64,000 nucleotides of DNA from assembly GCF_003002025.1 (NCBI RefSeq), contig NZ_PVZB01000015.1, forward strand, positions 185,181 to 249,180. Reading direction: 5' to 3'. The position numbers and the translations under genes are program-made. This document shows, piece by piece, positions 49,934 through 58,872 of this stretch. The DNA comes from Paraburkholderia sp. BL25I1N1. Its GTDB lineage: Bacteria; Pseudomonadota; Gammaproteobacteria; Burkholderiales; Burkholderiaceae. Each line of letters starts with the position of its first letter. Within the stretch, counting starts at the first letter, position 1. Below the pieces are notes generated by a model, which was given only the letters and a program-made list of their open reading frames with translations, did not search any database and was not told the origin of the DNA.

Positions 49934-52570
49934 GTGGATGTACTGACGATGGACCTGGTGCCTGATGAAGGCGGCGCGAGCGATCTGCTCGCGCCCGCGC
50001 CCGACGAGGCCGCGCAAACCGGTGCCGATGGCGCATTGCCAGCCGTATCGCACACGCTCTGGCCGCTGCCCCTCGACACCGGCTGGCAGTGCGTCAGCAC
50101 GCCCGCAGGCGCGTGCGCGTCGCCCGCCGATTTACCCGCGCATGGCTGGCTCGCCGCGCAAGTGCCTGGCACCGTCGCGAGCGCGCGCCGTGCCGCAGGT
50201 CTGCTGGACATCGCGCATCCACCACCGCTCGCCTTCGACGACCATTGGTATCGCGTGAGGCTCGAAGGCACCGGCCGCCGTCGTTTGCGTCTGCATGGCC
50301 TCGCCAGTATCGCCGAGGTCTGGCTCGACGGTGCGAAGCGTCTCGATTCCGATTCGATGTTCGTCGCGCACGATCTGGACATCGAACTAAACGGCAGCGC
50401 GACGCTCGCGTTGTGCTTCCGCTCGCTCACGGCGGCGTTGACGGCCAAACGTTCGCGCGCGCGCTGGCGGCCACGGCTCGTGTCGCCGCCCACCTTGCGC
50501 AACGTGCGCACGACCCTGCTCGGTCACATGCCCGGCTGGTGTCCTTCTGTGCAAGCGGTCGGTCCATGGCGTCCAGTCGAACTGCTGAGCGACGCGCCCC
50601 ACGCTTTCGATACCGTCGACGTGTCGAGCCGGCTCGATCCCGACGACGGCCTTGCTTCTGGCGTTGTTACGCTCACGCTACGTTTCGTTCATCCGCACGA
50701 TGACACGGCCTGCCGCGCTTCGCTTAAATGCGGCGACGCTGTTTCGTCTTTGCAATGGAGCGATGCATATACACTGACCGGCAGCGTACGCGTGCCGGGT
50801 GCCGAGCGCTGGTGGCCGCATACGCACGGCGAGCCCACTTTATATCCATTGACGTTGCAGCTCGATGACGGGCACGCGACATCTCATGGGTTGGGTTCGG
50901 TCGGTTTCCGCACGATTGAAGTGGACCACGGCGCGGACGGCATGGGCTTCACGTTGCGCCTCAATGGCGTGCCGGTGTTCTGCCGAGGCGCATGCTGGAC
51001 CAGCGCGGACCTCGTCACGCTCGCCGGCAGCGAGGCGCAACTGCGCCACGCGTTCACGCTGGCCCGCGATGCGGGCATGAACATGCTGCGCGTGGGCGGT
51101 ACGATGGTCTACGAGTCCGACGCTTTTTATGCGCTCGCCGACGAGTACGGCATACTCATCTGGCAAGACTTCGCGCTGGCGAATTTCGACTATCCGAACG
51201 ATGCCGCATTCAGCGCGTCGATCGAACGCGAAGCCACACAATTCTTAACGCGCACACGACGTTTCGCTTCGCTCGCGGTGCTGTGCGGCGGCAGCGAGGT
51301 CGATCAGCAGGCGGCCATGTTCGGCCTGCCGCCTTCGATGCGCGCGCAACCACTCTTTACTGAACAGCTGCCGGCCATCGTGGCGCGCGAACGGTCCGAC
51401 GTGCCGTATGTCGCCAACTCGCCTTCGGGGGGCGTGTGGCCGTTTTCGACTAATGAGGGCATCACTCACTACTACGGCGTGGGCGCTTATCAGCGTCCGC
51501 TCGACGACGTGCGCCGCTCGCAGGTGCGCTTCGCCGCCGAATGCCTCGCCTTCGCCAACGTGCCCGACGACGCCACGCTGCACAGCGCGCTCGGCACGAT
51601 TCATCTGCACGATCCGCGCTGGAAAGCCGCGGTGCCGCGCGATCCAGGTGCCGGCTGGGATTTCGACGACGTGCGCGACCATTATCTGCAGACGTTATAC
51701 GGTGTCGAACCGGCACGCTTGCGCTACGAAGATCCTGAGCGTTATCTGGACTTGTCGCGCGCGGTGGTCGCCGAATTGATGGGCGACGTGTTCGCCGAAT
51801 GGCGCCGCGCCGGTTCAACCTGCGGCGGCGCGCTGGTCTGGCAGCTTCAGGACTTGCGCCCCGGAGCGGGCTGGGGCTTGATCGACGCCACTGGACGGCC
51901 TAAAAGCGCCCTGCACGGGCTCGCGCAAGCGCTGCAACCCATTCAGGCCAGCATCACCGACGAAGGCCTCAACGGCCTCGATATTCATTTGTTGAACGAA
52001 CGTGCGCAACCGCTGCGCGCGCAACTGGAACTCGTTTGCCTGCGTGACGGCAGCGTCAAGGTCGCCTCCGCCAGCCATGAAGTCGAACTGGCGCCGCACA
52101 GCGTGCAACGTCTCAGTGCGGCGGCATGCCTTGGCCAGTTTTTCGATTTCACCCACGCGTACCGCTTCGGACCGCGTGCGCACGACGTGACGATCGCCAC
52201 GCTGCGCGAACAGACGAGCGGCCGGATCGTTGCGGAAGCGTTTCATCTGCCGGAGCGGCGCGTGAGCGAGCGCCACGATCTGGGCATGACGGTGACTCTC
52301 GAGCGCAACGGCGACAGCTGGCAACTCGTGATCGAAGCGAAGCGTTTTGTGCGCTTCGTTCATATCGTTGACACACACTACAGGGCCGCGCGCGACTGGT
52401 TTCATCTGCCGCCGAACCGGCCATACGTCGTGCCGCTTATCCCGTTCACGCCGCAGGAGAGATTCGTTGCATCGGCATCGAATGGCGCGGTTAAAGCTGA
52501 TGCAACATACGCGTCGCCCGCAGGAGAAGTCCGCGCGGTCAATGCGATATCCGCCATCTTCTACGGCTGA
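49934..52570 (+). CDS. Glycoside hydrolase family 2-like protein (beta-mannosidase type)
   Basis: 878 residues: N-terminal sugar-binding domain (DDHWYRVRLEG, SIAEVWLDGAKRLDSDSMFVAHDLDIEL), immunoglobulin-like domains, and a TIM barrel (RLNGVPVFCRGACWTSADLVTL, then MNMLRVGGTMVYESDAFYALADEYGILIWQDFALANFDYP). The probable acid/base Glu455 is in LCGGSEVD (the usual N-E is S-E here) and the nucleophile Glu536 in VRFAAECLAF. No signal peptide, so it is cytoplasmic. GGGGA precedes the GTG start. It is the last gene of the carrier-protein operon; the substrate may be a sugar-linked intermediate. Confidence 0.85.
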   Translation: MDVLTMDLVPDEGGASDLLAPAPDEAAQTGADGALPAVSHTLWPLPLDTGWQCVSTPAGACASPADLPAHGWLAAQVPGTVASARRAAGLLDIAHPPPLAFDDHWYRVRLEGTGRRRLRLHGLASIAEVWLDGAKRLDSDSMFVAHDLDIELNGSATLALCFRSLTAALTAKRSRARWRPRLVSPPTLRNVRTTLLGHMPGWCPSVQAVGPWRPVELLSDAPHAFDTVDVSSRLDPDDGLASGVVTLTLRFVHPHDDTACRASLKCGDAVSSLQWSDAYTLTGSVRVPGAERWWPHTHGEPTLYPLTLQLDDGHATSHGLGSVGFRTIEVDHGADGMGFTLRLNGVPVFCRGACWTSADLVTLAGSEAQLRHAFTLARDAGMNMLRVGGTMVYESDAFYALADEYGILIWQDFALANFDYPNDAAFSASIEREATQFLTRTRRFASLAVLCGGSEVDQQAAMFGLPPSMRAQPLFTEQLPAIVARERSDVPYVANSPSGGVWPFSTNEGITHYYGVGAYQRPLDDVRRSQVRFAAECLAFANVPDDATLHSALGTIHLHDPRWKAAVPRDPGAGWDFDDVRDHYLQTLYGVEPARLRYEDPERYLDLSRAVVAELMGDVFAEWRRAGSTCGGALVWQLQDLRPGAGWGLIDATGRPKSALHGLAQALQPIQASITDEGLNGLDIHLLNERAQPLRAQLELVCLRDGSVKVASASHEVELAPHSVQRLSAAACLGQFFDFTHAYRFGPRAHDVTIATLREQTSGRIVAEAFHLPERRVSERHDLGMTVTLERNGDSWQLVIEAKRFVRFVHIVDTHYRAARDWFHLPPNRPYVVPLIPFTPQERFVASASNGAVKADATYASPAGEVRAVNAISAIFYG

Positions 52571-52596
52571 TTGTCTCCCTGATCTAATTACTCCTT

Positions 52597-52619
52597 CGCG
52601 AGGCGCGTAAAACCTCGCG
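52597..52619 (+). terminator. Hairpin past the GH2-like gene
   Basis: CGCGAGG and CCTCGCG pair around a 9-base loop, 27 bp past the stop. No T-run follows, so termination is uncertain. It marks the probable end of the five-gene operon. Confidence 0.5.
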
Positions 52620-53201
52620 CAGCGCGCCCGCACCTGTCTGATCTGCAGAATCACTGTTGGTTTTTCTCAGACTTTTGACTCGCCAAAATCATCATCCGTG
52701 CGGCACCGTACCAAGCCTGTTGAACACATCTGAATCAATTCCGGCACATCCCGGACGCCGCGTGAGAACGTACACCGACGGGCCGATTCAGTGCTGAGAC
52801 GGGAGCCGTCCAGCCCATCCCAGAACCCGCCAACCCAATTCCATCAAGGACTTGCGGAAAACAGGCAGCGCCTGCGGAGCGCTCGCTGGCGGCGAGGACG
52901 TTGTGCAGATATGAAACAAAAAGCTCCGTTTGCCTTCGCGCGGCGCTAAGCCTTAGTGCGTTACCCCGCACCAGTCCTCGGTTTGCCTCCCGCTGGCACG
53001 CTCCTCGCTAATAGAAGAGCGCAACACCGCGTCACCGCAGAGAGATTCACAACAACGGCGGCGGCACGACAAAGGCCAATACGGGGCCGATCCTGTTCAT
53101 CCCGCGCTGCTAGCCAGGCAGCACGCTGTTCATAAGGGATGCGGGCATCGGATCAAAAACAGAAAGTCACGCGGAGCGCGACTTTCACGCGAGGACCGAT
53201 C
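52620..53201. other. Long intergenic region ahead of the regulator
   Basis: About 580 bp with no convincing gene. An ORF on the minus strand (52735-52971) has no ribosome site or homology. It contains the sigma-54 promoter described separately and a leader of about 180 bases to the Crp/Fnr-like gene. Enhancer sites upstream of the promoter are expected, but I could not fix one. Confidence 0.55.
52994..53009 (+). promoter_or_regulatory. Sigma-54 (RpoN) promoter
   Basis: TGGCACG-CTCC-TCGCT matches the -24/-12 consensus TGGCACG-N4-TTGCW, with GG and GC 10 bp apart. It is on the plus strand, so RNA would start about 53020, roughly 180 bases before the Crp/Fnr-like gene and the sugar transferase. 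Sigma-54 control needs an enhancer-binding activator. Confidence 0.78.
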
Positions 53202-53936
53202 ATGTTGACACTTCAATCCGATTTGCACGGTAACCATTTGCTTGGCGCATTGCCGTCCCATGAATGGCAGGCGCTGGCTCCCCATCTCGAACTGGTTCAT
53301 CTGCGCACCGAGCAATTGCTGTGCGACTCCGGTCAGCGGATTCATCACGTGTACTTCCCGACCACGGCCATCATCTCCATGCTCTCGACGATGGAAGACG
53401 GCAGCTCGGTCGAAATCGCCGCGGTCGGCCGCGAAGGCATGACCGGCGTGCCGGTGCTCACGGGCGGCGAAACCATGCCGAACCGCGTGCAGGTGCAATG
53501 CGCCGGCTTCGCTTACCGCATGAGCGCACAGGCACTCAAGCAGCAATTCGCCCGCTCGGACTTCCTGCGCCGCCTGATGCTGCTGTACATGCACGCCCTG
53601 CTCACGCAAGTCGCGCAGACGGCTGCCTGCAACCGCCATCACGCGCTCAACAAGCAACTGTGCCGGTGGCTGCTGATCGAAGTGGACCGTGTGGCATCGA
53701 ACGATCTGACCGTGACCCAGCAGCTGATCGCCGACATGCTGGGCGTGCGCCGCGAAGGCATTACCGAAGCGGCCGGCAAGTTGCACGACGAAGGCCTGAT
53801 CCATCACAGCCGCGGCCATATCAAGGTGCTCGACCGTAAAGGACTCGAAGCACGCGCCTGCGAATGCTACGGTCTCGTCAAGCGCGAATTCGACCGCCTT
53901 CTGCCGCGTCTGCGTCAGGCTGAGACCGTCGAGTAA
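53202..53936 (+). CDS. Crp/Fnr-family transcriptional regulator
   Basis: 244 residues. The cyclic-nucleotide-like beta barrel (TEQLLCDSGQRIHHVYFPTTAIISMLSTMEDGSSVEIAAVGREGMTGVPVLTGG) and the C-terminal winged helix (LTVTQQLIADMLGVRREGITEAAGKLHDEGLIHHSRGHIKVLDR) are complete. The barrel lacks the Crp cAMP contacts and the Fnr Cys cluster, placing it in the subgroup common next to polysaccharide genes. GAGGACCGATC precedes the ATG. It precedes the sugar transferase by 36 bp. Confidence 0.92.
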   Translation: MLTLQSDLHGNHLLGALPSHEWQALAPHLELVHLRTEQLLCDSGQRIHHVYFPTTAIISMLSTMEDGSSVEIAAVGREGMTGVPVLTGGETMPNRVQVQCAGFAYRMSAQALKQQFARSDFLRRLMLLYMHALLTQVAQTAACNRHHALNKQLCRWLLIEVDRVASNDLTVTQQLIADMLGVRREGITEAAGKLHDEGLIHHSRGHIKVLDRKGLEARACECYGLVKREFDRLLPRLRQAETVE

Positions 53937-53972
53937 AGTTCTGGTTCGTCTGACTAATGTATAGAGTCAAAT

Positions 53973-55370
53973 ATGTTCAGGAATACTGCGCGATTCCTCG
54001 ACGTACTCTTCGTGATTGCGGGAGGGCTGCTCGCTCACAGGATGCGGTTCTCGACGCCGATCCCGCTGTCGGACACCGAACGGCTTCTGATTGCCTTTAA
54101 CTGCGTCCTCCTGCTGTTGCTGTTCCCCGGCTTCGGGGTGTATGAAACCTGGCGCGGCAAACCGCTGCCCTCGATGCTGGCGAGAGTGGCGGCCGCGTGG
54201 ATGGTGGTGGTCTTCACCGCGCTCGTGCTGGCGTTCACGCTGCATCGCATGGATGCGGTGTCGCGCTTGTGGTTCGGTTACTCGACGCTGATTTCCGGCG
54301 CACTGATCATCGTTACAAAGTGCCTCGTGCATGCGGTGCTGCGCATGGTGCGGCGTCGCGGGATGAATTCCCGCACCGTCGCGATCGTCGGCGCACCGGG
54401 TTTCACGCGCACACTGCTCGCCCATCTCGAACATGCGCCGCAAGCCGGCTTCAAACCGGTCTGCATGCTCGATACGAACTGCCACACCGGTTTGGAAACG
54501 GTTCAGACGTACGGCACGCGATTGAACCGCCTGCCGGTCCTGACCGATCTGGACGCCTTCGCCGCCAAGGTGCGCGAAGATCACGTGAACGAAGTGTGGC
54601 TTGCGTTGCCGTTGTCAGAAGAACATACGATCTACCGGTTCACACGCATGTTCCGGCATGACTTCGTGAATCTGCGCTTCATTCCCGATGTACGCAGCCT
54701 CTCGCTTTTCAATCACGCGCTGGTCGATGTCGTTGGTTTACCGACGCTGAATCTCAGCGCGACGCCGTTCTCATCGCCGCAGATGTGGCCCAAGCTGATC
54801 TTCGACCGCGTGTTCGCGGCGGCCGCGCTGCTCGCGCTCGCCCCGCTCTTCGTGATACTTGCGATCGGCATCAAGCTCGGCTCGCCGGGACCGGTGTTCT
54901 TTCGTCAGACGCGCAAGGGCGTGGACGGCCAGCCGTTCGCGATCTACAAGTTCCGCTCGATGACCGTGCATCATGAAGCGCAGGGCCAGCTCACCCAGGC
55001 CTCGCGCAACGACGCGCGCGTCACGAAGCTCGGCGGCTTCATGCGCCGCACCAGTCTCGACGAACTGCCGCAGTTTCTCAACGTGCTGCTCGGGCAGATG
55101 TCCGTGGTCGGCCCGCGTCCGCATGCAGTGGAACACGACGACCTCTACAAGGATCAGGTGTACGGCTACATGCACCGCTACCGCATCAAGCCCGGTATCA
55201 CCGGCTGGGCGCAGGTCAACGGCTATCGCGGCGCGACCACCAAGGTGGAAAAGATGGAAGCGCGCGTCAAGTTCGATCTCTTCTACATTCACAACTGGTC
55301 GTTCTGGTTCGACATGAAGATCGTGTTTATCACGATCTTCAAGGGCTTTGTCGGCCGCAACGCGTTCTGA
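53973..55370 (+). CDS. Undecaprenyl-phosphate glucose-1-phosphate transferase (exopolysaccharide priming)
   Basis: 465 residues of the polyisoprenyl-phosphate hexose-1-phosphate transferase family. An N-terminal half has four membrane helices; the middle CoA-binding-like domain has NSRTVAIVGAPGFTRTLLAHL, and the C-terminal catalytic half has FDRVFAAAALLALAPLFVILAIGIKLGSPGPVFFRQTRKGVDGQPFAIYKFRSM, GGFMRRTSLDELPQFLNVLLGQMSVVGPRPH and YRIKPGITGWAQVNGYRG. It starts repeat-unit assembly on undecaprenyl phosphate in the inner membrane. The upstream Crp/Fnr-type regulator and sigma-54 promoter suggest regulated exopolysaccharide. Confidence 0.95.
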   Translation: MFRNTARFLDVLFVIAGGLLAHRMRFSTPIPLSDTERLLIAFNCVLLLLLFPGFGVYETWRGKPLPSMLARVAAAWMVVVFTALVLAFTLHRMDAVSRLWFGYSTLISGALIIVTKCLVHAVLRMVRRRGMNSRTVAIVGAPGFTRTLLAHLEHAPQAGFKPVCMLDTNCHTGLETVQTYGTRLNRLPVLTDLDAFAAKVREDHVNEVWLALPLSEEHTIYRFTRMFRHDFVNLRFIPDVRSLSLFNHALVDVVGLPTLNLSATPFSSPQMWPKLIFDRVFAAAALLALAPLFVILAIGIKLGSPGPVFFRQTRKGVDGQPFAIYKFRSMTVHHEAQGQLTQASRNDARVTKLGGFMRRTSLDELPQFLNVLLGQMSVVGPRPHAVEHDDLYKDQVYGYMHRYRIKPGITGWAQVNGYRGATTKVEKMEARVKFDLFYIHNWSFWFDMKIVFITIFKGFVGRNAF

Positions 55371-55573
55371 TTGCCCCAATCCGTCTCGACCTGCGACACG
55401 CGGCTGGAAGCTGATTTCTCTCGGCAAAAGGCAGCGACACCAATACGGCAAGCACCGAAGACGACGGCCTGAAACATGCCGCCGGCTCGGTGTCGAATGG
55501 ACGAGGTGAGCAAGGGGAAGCTTGCCGGCCAGCACCGCGTACCGCGCGGCGCCGGGCCGGCGCTACGCGCCTT

Positions 55574-55996
55574 TTACAGAAACGCGCTGACGTCGGTATG
55601 AAAACGCACGGCCAGCGCCTTGGCCACCTTCTTGCTGATGGCGCGGCGGCCCGCGAGAATATCGCTCACCACCGTCGGTGAGGCGATACCTATCAGGTCC
55701 TTCTGCTTCAGTCCGTGCGTTTCCAGCAGATGCCGCAATACCTCGCGGGGCTCCGCTTTTGGAATCGTCACGTTATGCGCTTCCCAACTTTCGATCAGGT
55801 CCGTCACGATCGCGAACAGATCCGAGAGCGGATCCTCTTCGTTGCCGTTCAGATGATCAGCGAGCGAGTTGGCGAGCCGCACCATGGTCTGGTAATCCTG
55901 CTCGTTGCGAATGGGCGTGATCGGCAACTGCGTTTGCAGCGCGGCCCACGTTTGAGCGATGTCGGGAAAAGCTCCCGGAAGGCGATCGGCATTCAT
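55574..55996 (-). CDS. higA: HigA antitoxin (HTH type)
   Basis: 140 residues. The C-terminal Xre-type helix-turn-helix is LRHLLETHGLKQKDLIGIASPTVVSDILAGRRAISKKVAKALAVRFHTDVSAFL, preceded by a HigA-like N-terminal region (ALQTQLPITPIRNEQDYQTMVRLANSLADHLNGNEEDPLSDLFAIVTDLIESWE). It neutralises HigB and represses the pair. The ATG overlaps the higB stop (ATGA), the coupling typical of higBA. Confidence 0.94.
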   Translation of the reverse strand: MNADRLPGAFPDIAQTWAALQTQLPITPIRNEQDYQTMVRLANSLADHLNGNEEDPLSDLFAIVTDLIESWEAHNVTIPKAEPREVLRHLLETHGLKQKDLIGIASPTVVSDILAGRRAISKKVAKALAVRFHTDVSAFL

Positions 55997-56292
55997 GAGT
56001 TTAGATTCTTCCTCGTCCAAAGGTCGTATTCCGCGTGCGTCAGTACATGACGAACGAATAACGACTGCCTGTTGTAGTGAATCGCCGCAACGATCCGGAA
56101 CCGGTTGCCGCCCACGTCGAAAACCGTGTATTGAGGCGGTACGTAGTCCACTCCGGCGAACGTCTGCTTCAGGTCGTTATAGCCATACGCGAGGCACGCC
56201 TGCGCCAGTGAGTACCACGTCAATAGCGCACTGCGCGCCCCCGGATGTCTCTTTATGAAGTCCAGCAACGCTTTCTTTGAAATGACCCGCAT
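55993..56292 (-). CDS. higB: HigB toxin, mRNA interferase
   Basis: 99 residues. HigB-type fold: MRVISKKALLDFIKRHPGARSALLTWYSLAQACLAYGYNDLKQTFAGVDYV, then VFDVGGNRFRIVAAIHYNRQSLFVRHVLTHAEYDLWTRKNL. It cleaves ribosome-associated mRNA. The order toxin first, antitoxin second is the hig arrangement. GAGGAAATCC precedes the ATG. It lies upstream of and divergent from no other gene, between two glycosylation genes. Confidence 0.94.
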   Translation of the reverse strand: MRVISKKALLDFIKRHPGARSALLTWYSLAQACLAYGYNDLKQTFAGVDYVPPQYTVFDVGGNRFRIVAAIHYNRQSLFVRHVLTHAEYDLWTRKNLNS

Positions 56293-56490
56293 CGGATTTC
56301 CTCGCACGTGTTCGCGCGCTGAATGTGCGCGCTCTACGTGCAAGGCTAAACGGGACGGATCGACACCGATAGCCGGCCGGATGGCATAGTCCGAACGGCT
56401 ATTTTGCTGCTTACCGCAGTACGACGAAAGCATTTTATTCGCATCTTGCGAACTTCGCAATATGCGAATAATGAGACGCCCGCTTGCTGC

Positions 56491-57687
56491 CTAGCGTCGT
56501 CCCGTCAACATGCAAAGATCGCCGACGTGGTCACCTTCGACCATGTCAGCGGCCCCAACTGCTGTTCTGCGCCGGCTCGCCGCTGCGATCGTCCGTGTGA
56601 CCTCGGCCATGAACGCGCGCCGGAATACCGCCGGCGAAAAGCGTTCAGCGTTCGCGCGACATGCCGCCGGCGTGATCTGGTCGCGCTGCCGCTCGAAACG
56701 ATCGATCGCGTCGAGCATCGACACCACCGTCTGGCGCTCGAAATACACGCCGGTTGGATGCGCCTCGCCGATCGGCACCACGGTTTCGAGCGCGCCGCCC
56801 TTGCCGAATGCGATGACCGGCGTGCCGCATGCCTGCGCTTCGAGCGCGACGATGCCGAAGTCCTCCTCGGCGGCGCACACGAAAGCTCGCGCGCGTTGCA
56901 GATGGTCCTTCAGCACCTCGAAGGGCTGATCGCCGAGGATCGTCACATTGGTACCGGCCTTGGCACGAATCGACACCATCTCCGCCCCGTCGCCGATCAC
57001 GACCAGCCGACGGTGGGGTGTGGCATTGAAAGTTTCGACGATCAGATCGATGCGCTTGTACGGCACCATCCGCGAAGCAGTCAGATAGAAATCTTCCTTG
57101 CGCGCGCACAATTCGAATTGATGCACGTCGACGGGCGGCGCAATCACGGCCGCATCAAGACGGCAGGTTTTCATCAGACGACGTGCAACGAAATGCGAGT
57201 CCGCGATCAAACGGTCGACGCCGTTCGCCGGTTGCGATTCCCGGCCGCGCAGATAGTGGAGTAAGATGCGCGCCGCCCACGACTTCGGCCCATGCGTTAG
57301 ATGCGCTTCGCGTAGGGACTGATGTTGCAGATCCCACGCGAAGCGCATCGACGAATGCACAAAGCTGACAAGCCTCTGATCCGGTCTAGCCGGCACGCTC
57401 CTGGCGAGCGCAGGAGAACTCGTAATAAGCAGATCGTAGACGGACAGATCGAGGCGTTCGACGGCGTGCGTCATTAACGGCAAATAAGCTCGATAGTGGC
57501 GTCGCGCGAACGGCAGCCGTTGAATGAATGAAGTCGTCACCGGCTTGCCGCGTAGCGGCTTACGGTCTGCGAGGAAGTCGACGAGACTGAATAGATCGGC
57601 GTCGGGAAAGCATTCGATGATCTGCTCGAGCGCCCTCTCCGCGCCGCCCGGCGCGACCAGCCAGTCGTGCACGATCGCCACTTTCAT
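56491..57687 (-). CDS. Glycosyltransferase family 4 protein
   Basis: 398 residues with the GT-B fold. N-terminal MKVAIVHDWLVAPGGAERALEQI, the middle RLVSFVHSSMRFAWDLQHQSL, and the C-terminal SRMVPYKRIDLIVETFN, ERALGDQPFEVL-like GDQPFEVLKDHLQRARAFVCAAEEDFGIVALEAQACGTPVIAFGKGGALETVV with the E-x7-E motif. It transfers a nucleotide sugar to the growing exopolysaccharide repeat. GAGGGG precedes the ATG. Functionally it fits the sugar transferase at 53973, but on the other strand. Confidence 0.92.
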   Translation of the reverse strand: MKVAIVHDWLVAPGGAERALEQIIECFPDADLFSLVDFLADRKPLRGKPVTTSFIQRLPFARRHYRAYLPLMTHAVERLDLSVYDLLITSSPALARSVPARPDQRLVSFVHSSMRFAWDLQHQSLREAHLTHGPKSWAARILLHYLRGRESQPANGVDRLIADSHFVARRLMKTCRLDAAVIAPPVDVHQFELCARKEDFYLTASRMVPYKRIDLIVETFNATPHRRLVVIGDGAEMVSIRAKAGTNVTILGDQPFEVLKDHLQRARAFVCAAEEDFGIVALEAQACGTPVIAFGKGGALETVVPIGEAHPTGVYFERQTVVSMLDAIDRFERQRDQITPAACRANAERFSPAVFRRAFMAEVTRTIAAASRRRTAVGAADMVEGDHVGDLCMLTGRR

Positions 57688-58106
57688 GATCCCCTCGTTT
57701 TTTAATTGACGCTTTTTGTGCCTAGCAACGAGTGTATGTGGCGCGACGTTTGCTGTGCGTGCGCGTGCCCACATTCGACGCGCGACAGCTCGCGAATAAT
57801 AGGCATCGCCGTTCGCCTATTGCGAATCTGCGGATCTCATGACTTCGCCTTCAAATGCGCCCGGCGATCGACGCTTCGGCACTCGCTCCTTCCCTACAAA
57901 CTGGGGGATGTCATGGCGTCGGCACAACGTCTTGCGGGACAAGCACTGGGCGATGCGCGAAAGGAATTTTCAGTGAGGCGGTATAGACAGCGAATGCGGC
58001 GGGCAGTCAGCCAGGCCGCACGCTAGTGAGGTAGATGCGAGTCATGCATTCGAGGTTCGCGCGAGCCGGTCGATCCGGCCCGCGCGCGATGTTCGGGCAG
58101 CGTGGT
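57688..58106. other. Intergenic gap, 419 bp
   Basis: It lies between the glycosyltransferase start and rpiA stop (both minus). It holds AATAGGC/GCCTATT inverted segments about 57799-57820 with GCGAAT repeats, and a 37-codon frame at 57913-58026 (plus) with GGGGGA ahead of its ATG, too short to call. The glycosyltransferase promoter is expected in its left part. Confidence 0.5.
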
Positions 58107-58802
58107 TCAGCCCTTGCTGTACTCGATCGTCTCGACGCCGGTGTCCGTGCCGAGCAGACACAGATTGGCGCCACGTCCGGCGAACAGCCCCACGGTCACC
58201 ACGCCCGGCCACGCGTTGACGTGCATTTCCAGCGTGCGCGGGTCGCTGATACGCAGACCCTTGACGTCGATGATTTCGTTGCCGTTGTCGGTAATGAACG
58301 GCGCGCCTTCCTTCGTGACGCGCACCACGGGCACGCCGCCGAGCGCCGTGACGCGGCGGCCGATCGCGGTACGGGCCATCGGCACCACTTCGATCGGCAG
58401 CGGGAAATTGCCGAGCGTCTCCACCAGCTTGCTGGCGTCGGCGATGCACACGAAAACGTCCGACACCGAGGCGACGATTTTCTCGCGCGTCAGCGCGCCG
58501 CCGCCGCCCTTGATCATCGCGCCGCTGTGGTCGATCTCGTCGGCGCCGTCCACGTACACCGGCAGCGAATCGATTTCGTTCAGGTCGAACACCTTGATGC
58601 CGTGCGCTTGCAGGCGCGCGGTGGTGGCGAGCGAACTCGACACCGCGCCGCGATAGCGCGCCTTGTTGGCGGCCAGCGCGTCGATGAAACAGTTCGCGGT
58701 GGAGCCGGTGCCGACGCCGATCACCGCGCCTTCGGGCACGGTGGCGGTCACGTAGTCGGCGGCGGCCTGGCCGACCAGTTGCTTGAGTTCGTCTTGAGTC
58801 AT
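58107..58802 (-). CDS. rpiA: RpiA, ribose-5-phosphate isomerase A
   Basis: 231 residues; interconverts ribose-5-phosphate and ribulose-5-phosphate in the pentose-phosphate pathway. Motifs: VGQAAADYV, VIGVGTGSTANCFIDAL, SSSLATTARLQAHGIKV, VYVDGADEIDHSGAMIKGGGGALTREKIVA (substrate and catalytic region) and the C-terminal VVTVGLFAGRGANLCLLGT. Complete and typical. Confidence 0.97.
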   Translation of the reverse strand: MTQDELKQLVGQAAADYVTATVPEGAVIGVGTGSTANCFIDALAANKARYRGAVSSSLATTARLQAHGIKVFDLNEIDSLPVYVDGADEIDHSGAMIKGGGGALTREKIVASVSDVFVCIADASKLVETLGNFPLPIEVVPMARTAIGRRVTALGGVPVVRVTKEGAPFITDNGNEIIDVKGLRISDPRTLEMHVNAWPGVVTVGLFAGRGANLCLLGTDTGVETIEYSKG

Positions 58803-58872
58803 GGAAAAGGCAGGCGAGCAGTAAAAAACGCTAGTTTACCGGAGCGACGGACTAGCGCGAGTGGTGTCGGGA

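Noticed and set aside
48691..50511. 606-codon open frame on the minus strand over the DUF1839 and GH2-like genes
   Set aside because: Arg/Ala-rich without motifs; the plus strand has coupled, recognisable genes.
52735..52971. 78-codon minus-strand frame in the gap before the Crp/Fnr-like gene
   Set aside because: No ribosome site, no similarity and not conserved-looking.
57706..58026. 106-codon frame and a nested 37-codon frame with a ribosome-like site
   Set aside because: Composition is random-looking (Cys/Arg-rich). The short nested frame has GGGGGA ahead of it but is too short to support.
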